From Microbulbifer aggregans (lineage in GTDB: Bacteria > Pseudomonadota > Gammaproteobacteria > Pseudomonadales > Cellvibrionaceae), in NCBI RefSeq assembly GCF_020524005.1, contig NZ_JAIVKK010000014.1, forward strand, positions 1-64,000: DNA of 64,000 nucleotides. Direction: 5' to 3'. Below are positions 1 to 8,523 of this stretch, piece by piece; the first letter of the stretch is position 1; every line of letters begins with the position of its first letter. A model generated the notes under the pieces. The model saw only the letters and a list, made by a program, of their open reading frames with translations. It was not told the origin of the DNA and did not search any database. The translations under genes were made by a program, and so were the position numbers.

Positions 1-26
1 CACCCACAACAAAACGCCCAAGTTAC

Positions 27-35
27 TTATTCACA
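27..35 (+). repeat. DnaA-box-like 9-mer (TTATTCACA)
   Basis: The 9-mer TTATTCACA fits the TTATNCACA DnaA-box consensus. It lies in the same non-coding region as the 83-bp repeats at 223 and 456, which carry further DnaA-like boxes. A single box can occur by chance; the clustering is what makes it worth marking. Confidence 0.4.
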
Positions 36-71
36 CTCACAAACATTCGATCACCTAGCTAGCCAGAGTGC

Positions 72-94
72 TCGCCTGCAAGCAGGCTCCTACA
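72..94. repeat. REP-type palindrome (single copy)
   Basis: A 23-bp sequence with core GCCTGCAAGCAGGC flanked by TCG and TCCTACA. The same element occurs twice near 57.0 kb and twice near 59.35 kb. It resembles the GTAGGAGC-type REP sequences of Pseudomonas and related gammaproteobacteria, which are mobilised by REP-associated tyrosine transposases. No such transposase is seen in the window. Confidence 0.8.
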
Positions 95-222
95 CATCAA
101 TCCAGATCCGGTGCACTAAGCCCGACGACTAATCTCTTCGTCACAATTAATGGGTAACCTAAAGCAGACGCTTTTTTAGCCGTTTCCCCAACCCCAGCTA
201 CCACGCCACTCAGCACAAATAT

Positions 223-305
223 CCCGTACTTATCCCCAGCTCTGTCCAGTGTTTCTGTGAGTAATCCACCTGTGTATAAACTCAAAAAAACTAGCCAAAT
301 CAATT
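223..305. repeat. 83-bp repeat, copy 1, with three DnaA-like boxes
   Basis: Matches 456-538 at a constant 233-bp offset, apparently without indels. It contains TTATCCCCA (230-238), TGTGAGTAA (256-264; reverse TTACTCACA) and TGTGTATAA (271-279; reverse TTATACACA, a full match to TTATNCACA), followed by an A/T-rich tract. A 68-codon TTG-initiated reading frame crosses it on the minus strand but has no convincing start signal. Two converging genes lie further right. Confidence 0.7.
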
Positions 306-455
306 TGCTTTTACTGTGAAAATTAAGCCTGGGGAAAAAGCGTAATGTCCAGCCACAAACTTATTAACTGATACTCTTGAGAAGTGGCGTAAAAATGCAG
401 GTGTTTTTTTATACGTTTGCTGAAAGCGAGTAACCACGGGGGGTTGGGGCGATAA

Positions 456-538
456 CCCGTACTTATCCCCAGCTCTATCCCAAGATTCTGTGAGTAATAC
501 GCCTGTGCATAACCGCGAAAAAATGAATTAAATCAATT
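456..538. repeat. 83-bp repeat, copy 2, with three DnaA-like boxes
   Basis: Second copy of the unit at 223. Its boxes sit at the same internal spacing: TTATCCCCA 463-471, TGTGAGTAA 489-497 and TGTGCATAA 504-512 (reverse TTATGCACA, a full DnaA consensus match). The box motifs are kept while the bases between them vary, which suggests protein binding sites rather than recent duplication alone. Confidence 0.7.
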
Positions 539-621
539 CAGTTTAAGGGTGTTTGCAGCCGTCGTTTTTTTGTTCTCTACCGGAAAGCTAGCAGCCATGC
601 GGGCAAGCACAGATACCCCGG

Positions 622-660
622 AGTTATCCCCAAATCTATCCAGTGATTCTGTGAGTAAGG
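622..660. repeat. Partial third copy of the DnaA-box-like repeat
   Basis: Carries TTATCCCCA (624-632) and TGTGAGTAA (650-658) with the same 26-bp spacing as copies 1 and 2, but lacks the third box and the A/T-rich tail. Between the copies (306-455 and 539-621) I see no gene or other structure. Confidence 0.6.
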
Positions 661-714
661 TTTCGCAGGGAGCCGGGAAATCCCAATGTTAATAACACGC
701 GAGCTGCCGTGCCG

Positions 715-1431
715 TCAGAAGTGCATACTCAAACCAATTGAAGCGCTTTCCAGCTGGTGTTGAGCGCGCAGCTCATCCGACCCTACTTCCGGGAATACTT
801 CCCATTCTGCACGTAGTGTCCAGCTGTTGCGATGGTGATAGCTCACACCTGCACCATAGCCCCAGTGAAAGCCGCTCGCGTTTTCTCTGAACTTGCCTGA
901 TACAGGGACGGTGACGTCTTCTGATGAACCGTCACTCATCAGAAGTTGGAAAATCGCCTCGCCTTCCTGATATTCGGTGAGTTGATTCAACCAGAAACCG
1001 CCTCCGATTTTTCCAAACAGACTAAGACCACTACGACCAACGGGTATATGGCCCATGACGAAAGCGTTACCCATTCTGGTAGTAACACGGTCTCTAACGT
1101 TCAGGCCTGGCAATCTTGGATTTACTACGGTGAATTGATGTTCGCTTTCACCTGAATCCCTGAGATCGGCTTCAAAGGCCCAGTGCGGGGTCCATTGCCA
1201 GCCACCATAAATCTTCCAGCCGGTACTTTTGCTTTCCGTACAGGCGCCTGGGGTGGCTCGCTGGGTATCTGAATTCAGACTGTTAACAAATTCGCGATTC
1301 GTCGTGCAAAAACCACTGAATTGGCTGTCGAGAACGCTGATGCCGCCGTAGCGGTGGGAATAAAAATCGGCGCTGGCAGTGTTTGCCAGCATGGCTGCGG
1401 GTACAACTAGCAGAATGAGGGGCCTGACCAT
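715..1431 (-). CDS. Outer-membrane beta-barrel protein
   Basis: A 238-residue protein. It has an N-terminal Sec signal of about 21 residues ending near ANTASA, alternating polar and aromatic beta-strand sequence throughout, glycine-rich turns, and a C-terminal Phe preceded by alternating hydrophobics (LSMHF), the usual BAM recognition signature. Size and pattern fit the OmpW/opacity-type 8-strand barrels. Two Cys pairs in the first extracellular part (FCTTN, GACTE) could form a disulfide. The substrate is unknown. It stands alone on the minus strand, converging on the repeat region. No strong Shine-Dalgarno is visible before the ATG, so the start is moderately certain; the signal peptide supports it. 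Confidence 0.75.
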   Translation of the reverse strand: MVRPLILLVVPAAMLANTASADFYSHRYGGISVLDSQFSGFCTTNREFVNSLNSDTQRATPGACTESKSTGWKIYGGWQWTPHWAFEADLRDSGESEHQFTVVNPRLPGLNVRDRVTTRMGNAFVMGHIPVGRSGLSLFGKIGGGFWLNQLTEYQEGEAIFQLLMSDGSSEDVTVPVSGKFRENASGFHWGYGAGVSYHHRNSWTLRAEWEVFPEVGSDELRAQHQLESASIGLSMHF

Positions 1432-1513
1432 GGCGTGACCTGCTGTTCGAGCTTTGGGTGTATAAGTCTTGTATATAAGGCTCTACGGAAGTCCTGTGCA
1501 GAGACGTTTTAAT

Positions 1514-1559
1514 CTACCGGGCTGGCGGAGGTTGTATCCAGATACACTCCCAGCCCGGT
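1514..1559 (-). terminator. Stem-loop after the helicase-loader gene
   Basis: Perfect 11-bp arms TACCGGGCTGG (1514-1524) and CCAGCCCGGTA (1549-1559) with a 24-nt loop, starting a few bases past the stop codon at 1565. Only a weak T-rich run follows on the minus strand (TAAAACG), so it may stabilise the mRNA end rather than act as a strong intrinsic terminator. Confidence 0.5.
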
Positions 1560-1564
1560 ATTCA

Positions 1565-2218
1565 TCATATTTCGAGCTGTGCGCGCAATTCCGCCAACTT
1601 CTTGGCATTTTCCGCTTTTGAAAGGGGTTTGGCGCTCTGGTGTTCCAATTGAACCTGCTCCGGGGCCGGCAGGCTCTCACCGGCCATCAGGCGTTCACAG
1701 ATCTTTTTGTAGTGGGCCGCAAATACCGGGTAGGCCGAGGCCTCCGGATTATTTGCCAGGAAAAACCAGTCCGCTGCGCGCCCGGCGTGATACACCGCCG
1801 GGTGGCTCCACTTGAAGTTGGCCTTTGGGCTGGGGGCGTTACAGGCTTCCCGGTAGGCAGCACGAGGCTCGGGCAGTCCGCTATCGCCTTCTGCACAAAG
1901 CTGAAGGAACTTGTGAATAGTTGGCAAGTATTCACATACAGTAATAGCCCGTTCGGCGGCGCGACAAATTCGGTCAGGCGAAATATTGGCTAGGGCCTTT
2001 TGCCAGACCTGTCGTGCATGCGTTAACGTTCCTACGTCGGGGAAGGCTGACATGTACTGGTTGTGAAAATTAATTTTAAACAAGCCAAATAAATAGTTGA
2101 TGGCCTTTTTTTGCTCGCTAATGGCTTCGCTACCAGCTTGTGTCGTTGAGGATGTCCTCGATGGATAAGTCCCTTGTACGCCGGTTTGTTGGTGCGGTGG
2201 ATTCTTGTGGCTTGCCAT
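1565..2218 (-). CDS. Lambda-P-like replicative helicase loader
   Basis: A 217-residue protein similar in size and pattern to phage lambda replication protein P, which loads DnaB onto DNA. The central part contains the family-type segment around FGLFKINFHNQY, then VWQKALANISPDRICRAAER-like helices and a YLPTIHKFLQLC stretch. The C-terminal 40 residues are charged and helical. The first ~40 residues are polar and probably disordered. The only in-frame ATG before the conserved part is at 2218, which makes an unusual 89-bp overlap with the upstream DnaT-like gene; the two genes are therefore probably translationally coupled. Chromosomal P-like proteins without a surrounding prophage are known in pseudomonads and relatives. 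Assignment is from remembered family features, not a search. Confidence 0.65.
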   Translation of the reverse strand: MASHKNPPHQQTGVQGTYPSRTSSTTQAGSEAISEQKKAINYLFGLFKINFHNQYMSAFPDVGTLTHARQVWQKALANISPDRICRAAERAITVCEYLPTIHKFLQLCAEGDSGLPEPRAAYREACNAPSPKANFKWSHPAVYHAGRAADWFFLANNPEASAYPVFAAHYKKICERLMAGESLPAPEQVQLEHQSAKPLSKAENAKKLAELRAQLEI

Positions 2219-3470
2219 GGTGGTGTCCTATTGCGAACTTATTGCGCTCGGCCCATTTATGCCGCGCATGGCGCACAAAAACAGAATCCCAGCTCTTGCG
2301 GGCTGCATTCTGGCTGCGCCAATAAAGAATAAACTCGGAAACCAGTGAAAGTGCGAAGTCTTGGTCGATTTCACACTGATTTAACAGATGCCCGAGGCAG
2401 TCACTGGAGGGCTGCCAGTTGCGGGAAATGGGTTTGGCCACCGGGTTCTTTTCGATACCCTGGCAGTAGTAGGCCCACTCTACCCGCGCATAGTCAATAA
2501 AGAGCTCGCCCCAGCGGGCGCTGTGACCGCCGCGCTCCAGCCATTTGTAGATAAACTCCGGCAAAAGCTCTGCGGCGAAGTTTGGATTGATGGCGAGACG
2601 TCGCAACTGTTCCCAGGTGTGTTCACTGGGTTGCCAGTCGCGGGTCATCGGGATGGGCTTGCGCTTCTCGATAAAGGGCGCGTCTTGCTTTTCCCAGTCT
2701 TCCATCACCCAGTCGTTAAATTCAAGATCCCAGGACACAGACTGCTTGCCGCTGCTGCGGTGGTAGTCCACAAACCGCTGGGTACAGCGACGCACGAAGG
2801 TACTCGGAACACCTTCATCGGAGAGTTTACGCAGAGTGTCTTCACCAGGCCGCCAGTCTTCGGGTAGCGGGCGTTTGCGGTCCTGGGTTGCCCGGTAGGC
2901 CTCCCACTTGGATTTCACCTGCTTTAGAAACAGTGAGCCGAAAGAGTGTCGGGATTCACCCCGGTCGCGCCAGTAAGTCACGAATTCGGGCAATTGCTCC
3001 CGTACAAAATGCTCGGGTACTCCCAGCTGGCTGATTCGCGCCAGGGTTTCATTGTCCGGTGTCCAGTTTGGCCCGATAGAATTGGCGTTGCGAGTGCGGG
3101 CCTGAGCAGGATTGGACATCTGTCCGTGCGTACGTGCGCCGCTTCCCTGTGCCGCTTGCGCCTGACCGGCAGGCAGCGTGAACTTCAGGATGCCGCTGTC
3201 ACCGTAGGGCGCCGCGCCGAGCAGCAGGGCACCTTGATTACGCAGGCTGGTGGCGACCCGCTGGATATCCGACGGCTGCCAGAACGGCAGCAGCCGCTCA
3301 AGTTGCTCGCTATCGGCGGTATACCAGTCCCGACCGGGATGAGACTCTACAGTCAAAAATGGCAGCATATCCCCAAGTGCGGTCAGCAGCACCGCTTCCT
3401 CCAGGCCGAGGGTCGCGGCCAGAGTAGGGGAAATGCTGAGTGGTCTTTCCGGGAGCAGGGGATGTTTCAT
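2130..3470 (-). CDS. DnaT-like primosomal protein with four repeat domains
   Basis: A 446-residue protein. Residues 1-105 look like a winged-helix N-terminal domain as in the DnaT/GP17-type replication proteins. Four copies of a ~60-residue domain follow at about 135-193, 205-261, 278-336 and 351-411, each opening with N/D-W-x-P and ending with a W-E or W-A helix. This is the pattern of the DnaT C-terminal single-strand-DNA-binding domain. E. coli DnaT (179 aa) has one such domain, so this protein is expanded. It is probably cytoplasmic and acts in replication restart or helicase loading together with the P-like loader whose gene overlaps its 3' end. The ATG at 3470 gives a natural start (MKHPLLPERP). 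Repeats 3 and 4 are more diverged than 1. Confidence 0.7.
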   Translation of the reverse strand: MKHPLLPERPLSISPTLAATLGLEEAVLLTALGDMLPFLTVESHPGRDWYTADSEQLERLLPFWQPSDIQRVATSLRNQGALLLGAAPYGDSGILKFTLPAGQAQAAQGSGARTHGQMSNPAQARTRNANSIGPNWTPDNETLARISQLGVPEHFVREQLPEFVTYWRDRGESRHSFGSLFLKQVKSKWEAYRATQDRKRPLPEDWRPGEDTLRKLSDEGVPSTFVRRCTQRFVDYHRSSGKQSVSWDLEFNDWVMEDWEKQDAPFIEKRKPIPMTRDWQPSEHTWEQLRRLAINPNFAAELLPEFIYKWLERGGHSARWGELFIDYARVEWAYYCQGIEKNPVAKPISRNWQPSSDCLGHLLNQCEIDQDFALSLVSEFILYWRSQNAARKSWDSVFVRHARHKWAERNKFAIGHHHGKPQESTAPTNRRTRDLSIEDILNDTSW

Positions 3471-3564
3471 GGCGCGATTCTACCATTGCCAACACTTGGT
3501 GACAGTGTGCCATTTTGGCTGACTCCTCATTCCAGCCAGAAGCGGGCTGACTGATGGGACAAAA

Positions 3565-3597
3565 GCGGGTTGGAAGCGGGTTGGAAGCGGGTTGAAA
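3565..3597. repeat. Three tandem 11-bp repeats upstream of the copper ATPase
   Basis: GCGGGTTGGAA is repeated at 3565-3575, 3576-3586 and, with two changes, 3587-3597. It lies in the divergent region between the DnaT-like gene (minus) and the copper ATPase (plus). Downstream, TATGCT at 3650-3655 could be a -10 element with TTACCT at 3625-3630 as -35; the 19-bp spacing is that of MerR/CueR-activated promoters. I see no convincing CueR dyad, so the promoter is tentative. Confidence 0.45.
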
Positions 3598-3701
3598 GTC
3601 GCGAAACTTTGGGTGGAAGGGTATTTACCTTACCCGGGGGGACGACTTGTATGCTGAAAATATCCAGATTGAAAAGCGAATAATTGCAGGTGGTAAACGC
3701 G

Positions 3702-5945
3702 ATGCCGAACCAGAAACATGTATTGACCCTGCGAGGTGCCTCTTGTGCTGGCTGCGTGCGCAAGATCGAGGGCGCTCTTGAGGGCGTGCCAGGGGTAGAA
3801 GAGGCGAAGGTCAACCTCGCCGAGAAAACCCTGACCGTCACTGGCGAAGTCGATGAGAAGCGCTGTATCGAGGCGGTTGAAAATGCCGGCTATGGTGCCG
3901 AGCCGGCCAGACCTGATCCCCGTGAACAGCGGGAGCTGCAGAAAGCGGAAGATCACCGGCATTACCGGCAGCTGCTTTGGCGTTGCATTGCCGCGCTCGC
4001 TGTCGGACTACCGCTGATGGCGTGGGGACTGATCACAGGTGAAATGTCAGTACACACATCGGGCCAACAGTTAGCCTGGGGAGCGGTGGGACTGGTAACC
4101 CTCGGGGTCATGGTATTTTGCGGCGGGCACTTCTATACCGGCGCCTGGAAAGCCTTCCGGCACCACAACGCCAATATGGACACATTGATCGCGCTCGGCA
4201 CCGGTGCTGCCTGGCTGTATTCAATGTTGGTGGTGCTCTGGCCAGAGCTGCTGCCGGAAACCGCACGGCACGTCTATTTTGAAGCAAGCGCAATGATCAT
4301 CGGTTTAATCAACCTCGGGCAGGCGCTGGAAGTTCGTGCGCGGGGCAAGACGAGTGCAGCGGTGGAAAAACTGCTGGAATTGCAGGACACCAGCGCGCGG
4401 GTGCTGAAAAACGGCGAAGAACAGGATGTACCGTTGGACGCTGTCCAGAAAGGTGATCGAATCCGCGTGCGTCCCGGTGAAAAAATTCCGGTGGATGGCA
4501 CCGTAGACGAAGGTAGCAGTTTGGTGGATGAGTCCATGCTGAGCGGTGAACCGGTGCCGGTAAAAAAAGCGTCGGGAGATAGCGTGTCTGCCGGTACCCT
4601 GAACAAGAACGGCACGCTGGTGTTTGTCGCGGAGAAGGTAGGGGCTGAAACCCGACTTTCACAGATCATCGACATGGTCCGTAGTGCGCAAAATTCCCGC
4701 GTTCCCATTGCTCACCTGGCCGACACAATTTCCGCGATTTTTGTTCCCTCGGTCATGATCATCGCCGTGGTTGCCGCGCTGGTCTGGTACAACGTCGGCC
4801 CGGAGCCTGTTGCTGCACATATGCTGGTGGTTTTGATTTCTGTTCTTATCATCGCCTGTCCCTGTGCTCTCGGGTTGGCAACGCCGATGTCGGTCATGGT
4901 GGGTGTCGGCAAAGGTGCGGAGCACGGTGTGTTGATCCGCAATGGCAAGGCGCTACAGCAGGCCAGTAATCTGGACACACTGGTGGTGGATAAAACCGGA
5001 ACGCTGACCGAAGGCGCGCCAAAGCTGACCGACATTGAAGCCGATAGCGATAAAGAGGAGCTGCTCAAGTTGCTCGCCGCGCTTGAGACCGGTTCGGAGC
5101 ACCCATTGGCCGAAGCGATCCTTCAGGCTGCAAAAGACAAAGGCCTGGAACTACCTGGTGTAAATGAGTTTGAAGCCATAACCGCCCATGGGGTTCGTGG
5201 AAAAGTAGATGGCAGGACGGTGTTGCTGGGGAACCGGAAGCTTCTGGAAAAAGAAAATATTGAATTACACGATTGGCCTGCGCGGGCAGAGGAGCTGGCA
5301 GAGAAAGGTCGCACCGCCATGTATGCCGCAGTGGATGGCCGTATCGCAGGTGTAATTGCCGTGGCTGATCCGATTCGTGAAGATGCGAAAGAAGCGGTCG
5401 CTCGGTTACAGAAACTCGGCCTGCGGGTGCAAATGCTGACCGGCGACAATCACGCGACTGCCAAGGCGGTGGCGAAGCAGCTGAATATCGATGACGTACA
5501 TGCGGATTTGCAACCGGAAGACAAGGAAAAACTGGTGGCGAAATTGCAGCAAAATGGCAAGCGAGTCGGGATGGCCGGTGACGGCATTAACGATGCTCCG
5601 GCGCTGGCGCGTGCGGATGTCGGATTTGCCATTGGTGCTGGCACGGATGTAGCGATAGAAACCGCCGATGTCACCCTGATGCGTTCCTCGCTGCATGGGG
5701 TCGCAGATGCCATCGAGCTTTCCAAGGCGACCCTGCGTAATATCAAACAGAATTTATTCGGTGCGTTTGTCTATAACACACTGGGGATTCCCATTGCTGC
5801 GGGGGTGCTTTACCCGTTTACCGGGGCCTTGCTGAGCCCGTTAATCGCCGGTGCGGCCATGGCATTTTCATCCGTCACGGTGGTGAGTAATGCGAACCGT
5901 TTGCGCTTTTTCAAACCTTCGCAAATCAAGGAGGTACAGTCGTGA
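3702..5945 (+). CDS. copA: P1B-type copper-exporting ATPase
   Basis: A 747-residue inner-membrane pump expelling Cu(I) from the cytoplasm at the cost of ATP. There is one N-terminal heavy-metal-associated domain with the metal-binding GASCAGC loop at about residues 12-18. The CPC transmembrane metal motif ([12 protein letters not shown]), the phosphorylation motif DKTGT, the SEHPLAEA motif of the nucleotide domain and the [11 protein letters not shown] hinge follow in order, with eight predicted membrane segments. I place the start at the ATG at 3702, which has AGGTGG about 8 bases upstream; an in-frame TTG at 3684 would add six residues. The stop overlaps the next gene by four bases (GTGA), so the two are coupled. 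The CPC motif with the following GLATP fits copper or silver transport rather than zinc. Confidence 0.93.
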   Translation: MPNQKHVLTLRGASCAGCVRKIEGALEGVPGVEEAKVNLAEKTLTVTGEVDEKRCIEAVENAGYGAEPARPDPREQRELQKAEDHRHYRQLLWRCIAALAVGLPLMAWGLITGEMSVHTSGQQLAWGAVGLVTLGVMVFCGGHFYTGAWKAFRHHNANMDTLIALGTGAAWLYSMLVVLWPELLPETARHVYFEASAMIIGLINLGQALEVRARGKTSAAVEKLLELQDTSARVLKNGEEQDVPLDAVQKGDRIRVRPGEKIPVDGTVDEGSSLVDESMLSGEPVPVKKASGDSVSAGTLNKNGTLVFVAEKVGAETRLSQIIDMVRSAQNSRVPIAHLADTISAIFVPSVMIIAVVAALVWYNVGPEPVAAHMLVVLISVLIIACPCALGLATPMSVMVGVGKGAEHGVLIRNGKALQQASNLDTLVVDKTGTLTEGAPKLTDIEADSDKEELLKLLAALETGSEHPLAEAILQAAKDKGLELPGVNEFEAITAHGVRGKVDGRTVLLGNRKLLEKENIELHDWPARAEELAEKGRTAMYAAVDGRIAGVIAVADPIREDAKEAVARLQKLGLRVQMLTGDNHATAKAVAKQLNIDDVHADLQPEDKEKLVAKLQQNGKRVGMAGDGINDAPALARADVGFAIGAGTDVAIETADVTLMRSSLHGVADAIELSKATLRNIKQNLFGAFVYNTLGIPIAAGVLYPFTGALLSPLIAGAAMAFSSVTVVSNANRLRFFKPSQIKEVQS

Positions 5946-6304
5946 TCGGTATCTTGGTGAATGTAGCCGGACTGCTGTTGATTGCCGTGATTGTGTGGTG
6001 GTTCTGGATTGCGGGAAGAAACGTGTCCGGTGAACACTATCAGGAATCCCTGGTTATCCAGGTGAAAGACGGCGTGTATGAGCCGGATCGTGTAGAGGTG
6101 CCTGCGGGCCAGGAAATTACCTTGCAGTTCCAGCGTGAAGATCCCAGCCCGTGCGCCGAGTATGTGGTTTTTGACGACCTGGATATCAGCGCGCAATTGG
6201 GTGTGCATACGACAACCAACGTAAGACTCCCGGAACTGGAAAAAGGGGAATACCCGTTTACCTGTCAGATGAAAATGTATCGGGGATTACTGGTCGCTGT
6301 ATAA
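5942..6304 (+). CDS. Membrane-anchored cupredoxin-like protein
   Basis: A 120-residue protein with one N-terminal membrane helix (about residues 5-24) followed by a ~90-residue beta-rich domain with cupredoxin features: [16 protein letters not shown], an early Cys (SPCAEYV), and a C-terminal [10 protein letters not shown] segment where a cupredoxin's Cys-x-x-Met-type copper ligands would sit. It starts with GTG at 5942 inside the stop of the copper ATPase gene. Inference: it receives Cu(I) delivered to the periplasmic face by the pump, or guards it there. No His ligand is seen in the C-terminal loop, so a Cys/Met-only Cu(I) site is more likely than a blue type-1 centre. The reaction, if any, is unknown. 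Confidence 0.7.
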   Translation: MIGILVNVAGLLLIAVIVWWFWIAGRNVSGEHYQESLVIQVKDGVYEPDRVEVPAGQEITLQFQREDPSPCAEYVVFDDLDISAQLGVHTTTNVRLPELEKGEYPFTCQMKMYRGLLVAV

Positions 6305-6459
6305 AGCTTGCCTGTCTCAATACAGGCGGCCAGATACGCTAAAAATTGATAAAAGCCAATTTATTGGGCAATTATTTCTAGAGTGCCTCTCCAGATAACG
6401 CCACCTTTACAGGTTGGCGTTGTAAAAAAGATAGCCGACAACGGGGAGGCAAGTTGCTC

Positions 6460-7422
6460 ATGATGGCTTGGGTCTGGAAATGGTCTGCCCGTTTTCTTGG
6501 GGCAGTGCTGTTGTTATTGCTGCTGTTTGCGTTGTATGGCGGTTACGCTTATCGGGACCAGGCGCTGCGGGATACGGCATTTTCCCGTGGTGTTTCCTAC
6601 GTGGACATTGGTTCGGCAAAAATTGCCTACCGTGCCGATGGTCTTGATCAAAGCAGCGAAACGCCGGTCATCCTGCTGCATGCCATGTTTTTTCATATGG
6701 GTATGTGGGATGAGTGGGCCAGAGAGCTCGCTCACAGTCACCCTGTCTATCGCTTCGATGTACCCGGCCACGGCCTCTCTTCACTGGCTGAAGATGGTGA
6801 CTATTCCCTGCTGAGCACCATGGAAACCCTGGAATTGTTCATGGATCACCACGGTATCTCCAGGGCGATCCTCGTCGGTGCTTCCATGGGGGGCGCAACC
6901 ATGTTCAATTTTGCCGCAGAAAATCCGGAGCGGGTCGAAAAACTGGTGCTCGTGAATTCTGGAGGTCTGGAAGGACATGACCAGTCAGATGCGGAAAATG
7001 GTGGTTTGCCGGATGGGGCATATTGGGTACTGCGTTATCTGCCTGACTGGTCCCTGAACCAGTTTGTCGACTGGTTGACCGCAGACAACCAGGCCAGCGA
7101 AACATTTAAATCCGGGTTTATCCAGACGTTCAGAAACCTCGACACACGGCGCGGCATTGTCGGGCGTATGCAGGATTTCAAATCTCCCGACACCGAGACG
7201 GTCCTACCTGAAATTCAGGCGCCCACGATGGTGATGTGGGGCGAGAAAAATCCCCAGTTACCGGAGGCTCAGGCTGAGCGCTTTAAATCTCTGATCGAAC
7301 GCAGCGGCAATCCGGTGGTACTGCGAATTTACCAGGGTGCTGGCCACCTGTTGCCTGTAGAAGGGGTCGATTCGGCATTGCAGGACCTGATCGCCTTTGT
7401 TGCGCCGGAGGGTGACCAATGA
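6460..7422 (+). CDS. Membrane-anchored alpha/beta hydrolase
   Basis: A ~320-residue alpha/beta-hydrolase-fold enzyme. One N-terminal membrane helix (about residues 5-25) suggests attachment to the inner membrane with the catalytic domain in the periplasm. The oxyanion region HAMFFHMGMW follows strand 3, the nucleophile elbow is VGASMGGA, the catalytic acid is likely in MVMWGEKN and the His in GAGHLLPVE. The substrate cannot be read from sequence; esters or lactones are typical. GGGGAGG lies about 10 bases before ATG 6460; ATG 6463 and TTG 6454 are alternatives. Its stop overlaps the next hydrolase gene by four bases, so they form a pair. Confidence 0.8.
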   Translation: MMAWVWKWSARFLGAVLLLLLLFALYGGYAYRDQALRDTAFSRGVSYVDIGSAKIAYRADGLDQSSETPVILLHAMFFHMGMWDEWARELAHSHPVYRFDVPGHGLSSLAEDGDYSLLSTMETLELFMDHHGISRAILVGASMGGATMFNFAAENPERVEKLVLVNSGGLEGHDQSDAENGGLPDGAYWVLRYLPDWSLNQFVDWLTADNQASETFKSGFIQTFRNLDTRRGIVGRMQDFKSPDTETVLPEIQAPTMVMWGEKNPQLPEAQAERFKSLIERSGNPVVLRIYQGAGHLLPVEGVDSALQDLIAFVAPEGDQ

Positions 7423-8456
7423 AAACAGTCAAACGTTTAAGCCTGACGGTTCTGTTTCTGCTGATTGGCGGGTGGGGGCTCTACACCCTGTTTTTCAAGC
7501 CCGCTCCCCTGATATTACCTGATGCGAAGTCAATGCCCGAAGACGCAGAGCTGTCCGTTGTTTACGGTTTTGAGCCCGGACCACTCGCGGTCTCAGTGAT
7601 CCCGGAAATGACGCTCGCCACTCGGGATGGGCCGTTGACACTGACTGCGTTCTACCCCGAAACGGAAGGGGCTTACCCTCTGCTACTATTTTCCCATGGC
7701 AACTTTTCCAACCGGCGTGCCTACGATCGCATCATCCGTCACTGGGTAAGTCACGGTTATGTGGTGTTGGCTCCCGATCACATGGATGCCGGGGGCATGT
7801 TCAACGGAATTCTGGCGATGATGCGCTACGGCCAGGACGGAGTGATGCAACAGCGCCCACGCGATCTCATCAACATACTGGACGGACTCGACTCACTTGT
7901 CGTCGGGTCTGCGGAGCTGGGCCAGCGTATCGACCGCAGCAGGGTGGCTGCGACCGGACACAGTTTCGGTGCCTTTACTGCACAAATGCTGGGAGGTGCT
8001 GACGCCGCAGTGCCGGAATCTGATGCGCGCATGCGGGAGACGGATACGCGAATACAGGCGGTGGTTGCGTTCAGTCCACCGGGGCCCATGTTTAATATGG
8101 TCGATGAACAGAGCTGGATAAATATGAGCGTTCCGCAGCTGGTGACCACGGGCACCTGGGACGTGGAAGCGCGTTTTTTTCGCGACTGGCGCCTGCATGC
8201 CATGAGTTACGATCGCGGCGTCGAGGGGCTTAACAGCCTGCTGGTTACCGAGGGCAGCGACCATTACTTTGGCAATTTGATTTGTCGTTTAGAGCTGGAA
8301 ACGGAGCCGCAAGCAGACGCATTGAGAATGGCCAATGCGGTCAGCCTGGCCTTCCTGGATGCCCAGATGAAAGGCATATCGCAGGCCCGGGAGTTTTTGG
8401 CCTCCGATACTCTGGGGGTGGTTACCCAGGGGTTTGCGCAGGTATCACAGCGCTGA
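7419..8456 (+). CDS. Alpha/beta hydrolase, dienelactone/PAF-acetylhydrolase-like
   Basis: A 345-residue protein with an N-terminal membrane helix or signal anchor (residues ~8-27), then a hydrolase domain. It has LLLFSHGNFSNR (oxyanion HG), SHGYVVLAPDH after the next strand, and a nucleophile elbow GHSFGAFTA. The HGY..LAPDH pattern is typical of dienelactone-hydrolase and platelet-activating-factor-acetylhydrolase relatives. A catalytic His is plausible at SDHYFG. It is translated from an ATG overlapping the preceding hydrolase stop (ATGA), so the two are probably made together and act in the same compartment. The role is unknown; nothing links it firmly to copper beyond position. Confidence 0.78.
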   Translation: MKTVKRLSLTVLFLLIGGWGLYTLFFKPAPLILPDAKSMPEDAELSVVYGFEPGPLAVSVIPEMTLATRDGPLTLTAFYPETEGAYPLLLFSHGNFSNRRAYDRIIRHWVSHGYVVLAPDHMDAGGMFNGILAMMRYGQDGVMQQRPRDLINILDGLDSLVVGSAELGQRIDRSRVAATGHSFGAFTAQMLGGADAAVPESDARMRETDTRIQAVVAFSPPGPMFNMVDEQSWINMSVPQLVTTGTWDVEARFFRDWRLHAMSYDRGVEGLNSLLVTEGSDHYFGNLICRLELETEPQADALRMANAVSLAFLDAQMKGISQAREFLASDTLGVVTQGFAQVSQR

Positions 8457-8481
8457 CGGAATCCTGAATCAGGGGAGGGTG

Positions 8482-8503
8482 CCGGGGCAGTGCACTGCCC
8501 CGG
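8482..8503. terminator. Bidirectional terminator hairpin
   Basis: A perfect 22-bp palindrome made of CCGGGGCAGTG and its complement, followed by TATTTAAAAG. It separates the hydrolase pair (plus) from the RND permease gene (minus) that converges on it. It can serve both, though the T-tracts are short. Confidence 0.7.
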
Positions 8504-8523
8504 TATTTAAAAGCGGCTTTGGT

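Noticed and set aside
97..303. 68-codon minus-strand frame in the left repeat region
   Set aside because: TTG start, no ribosome site, and it runs through the DnaA-box repeat unit, whose second copy does not preserve the frame.
1565..3470. Prophage remnant
   Set aside because: The P-like and DnaT-like genes recall phage replication modules, but no integrase, repressor or structural gene is visible within the window.
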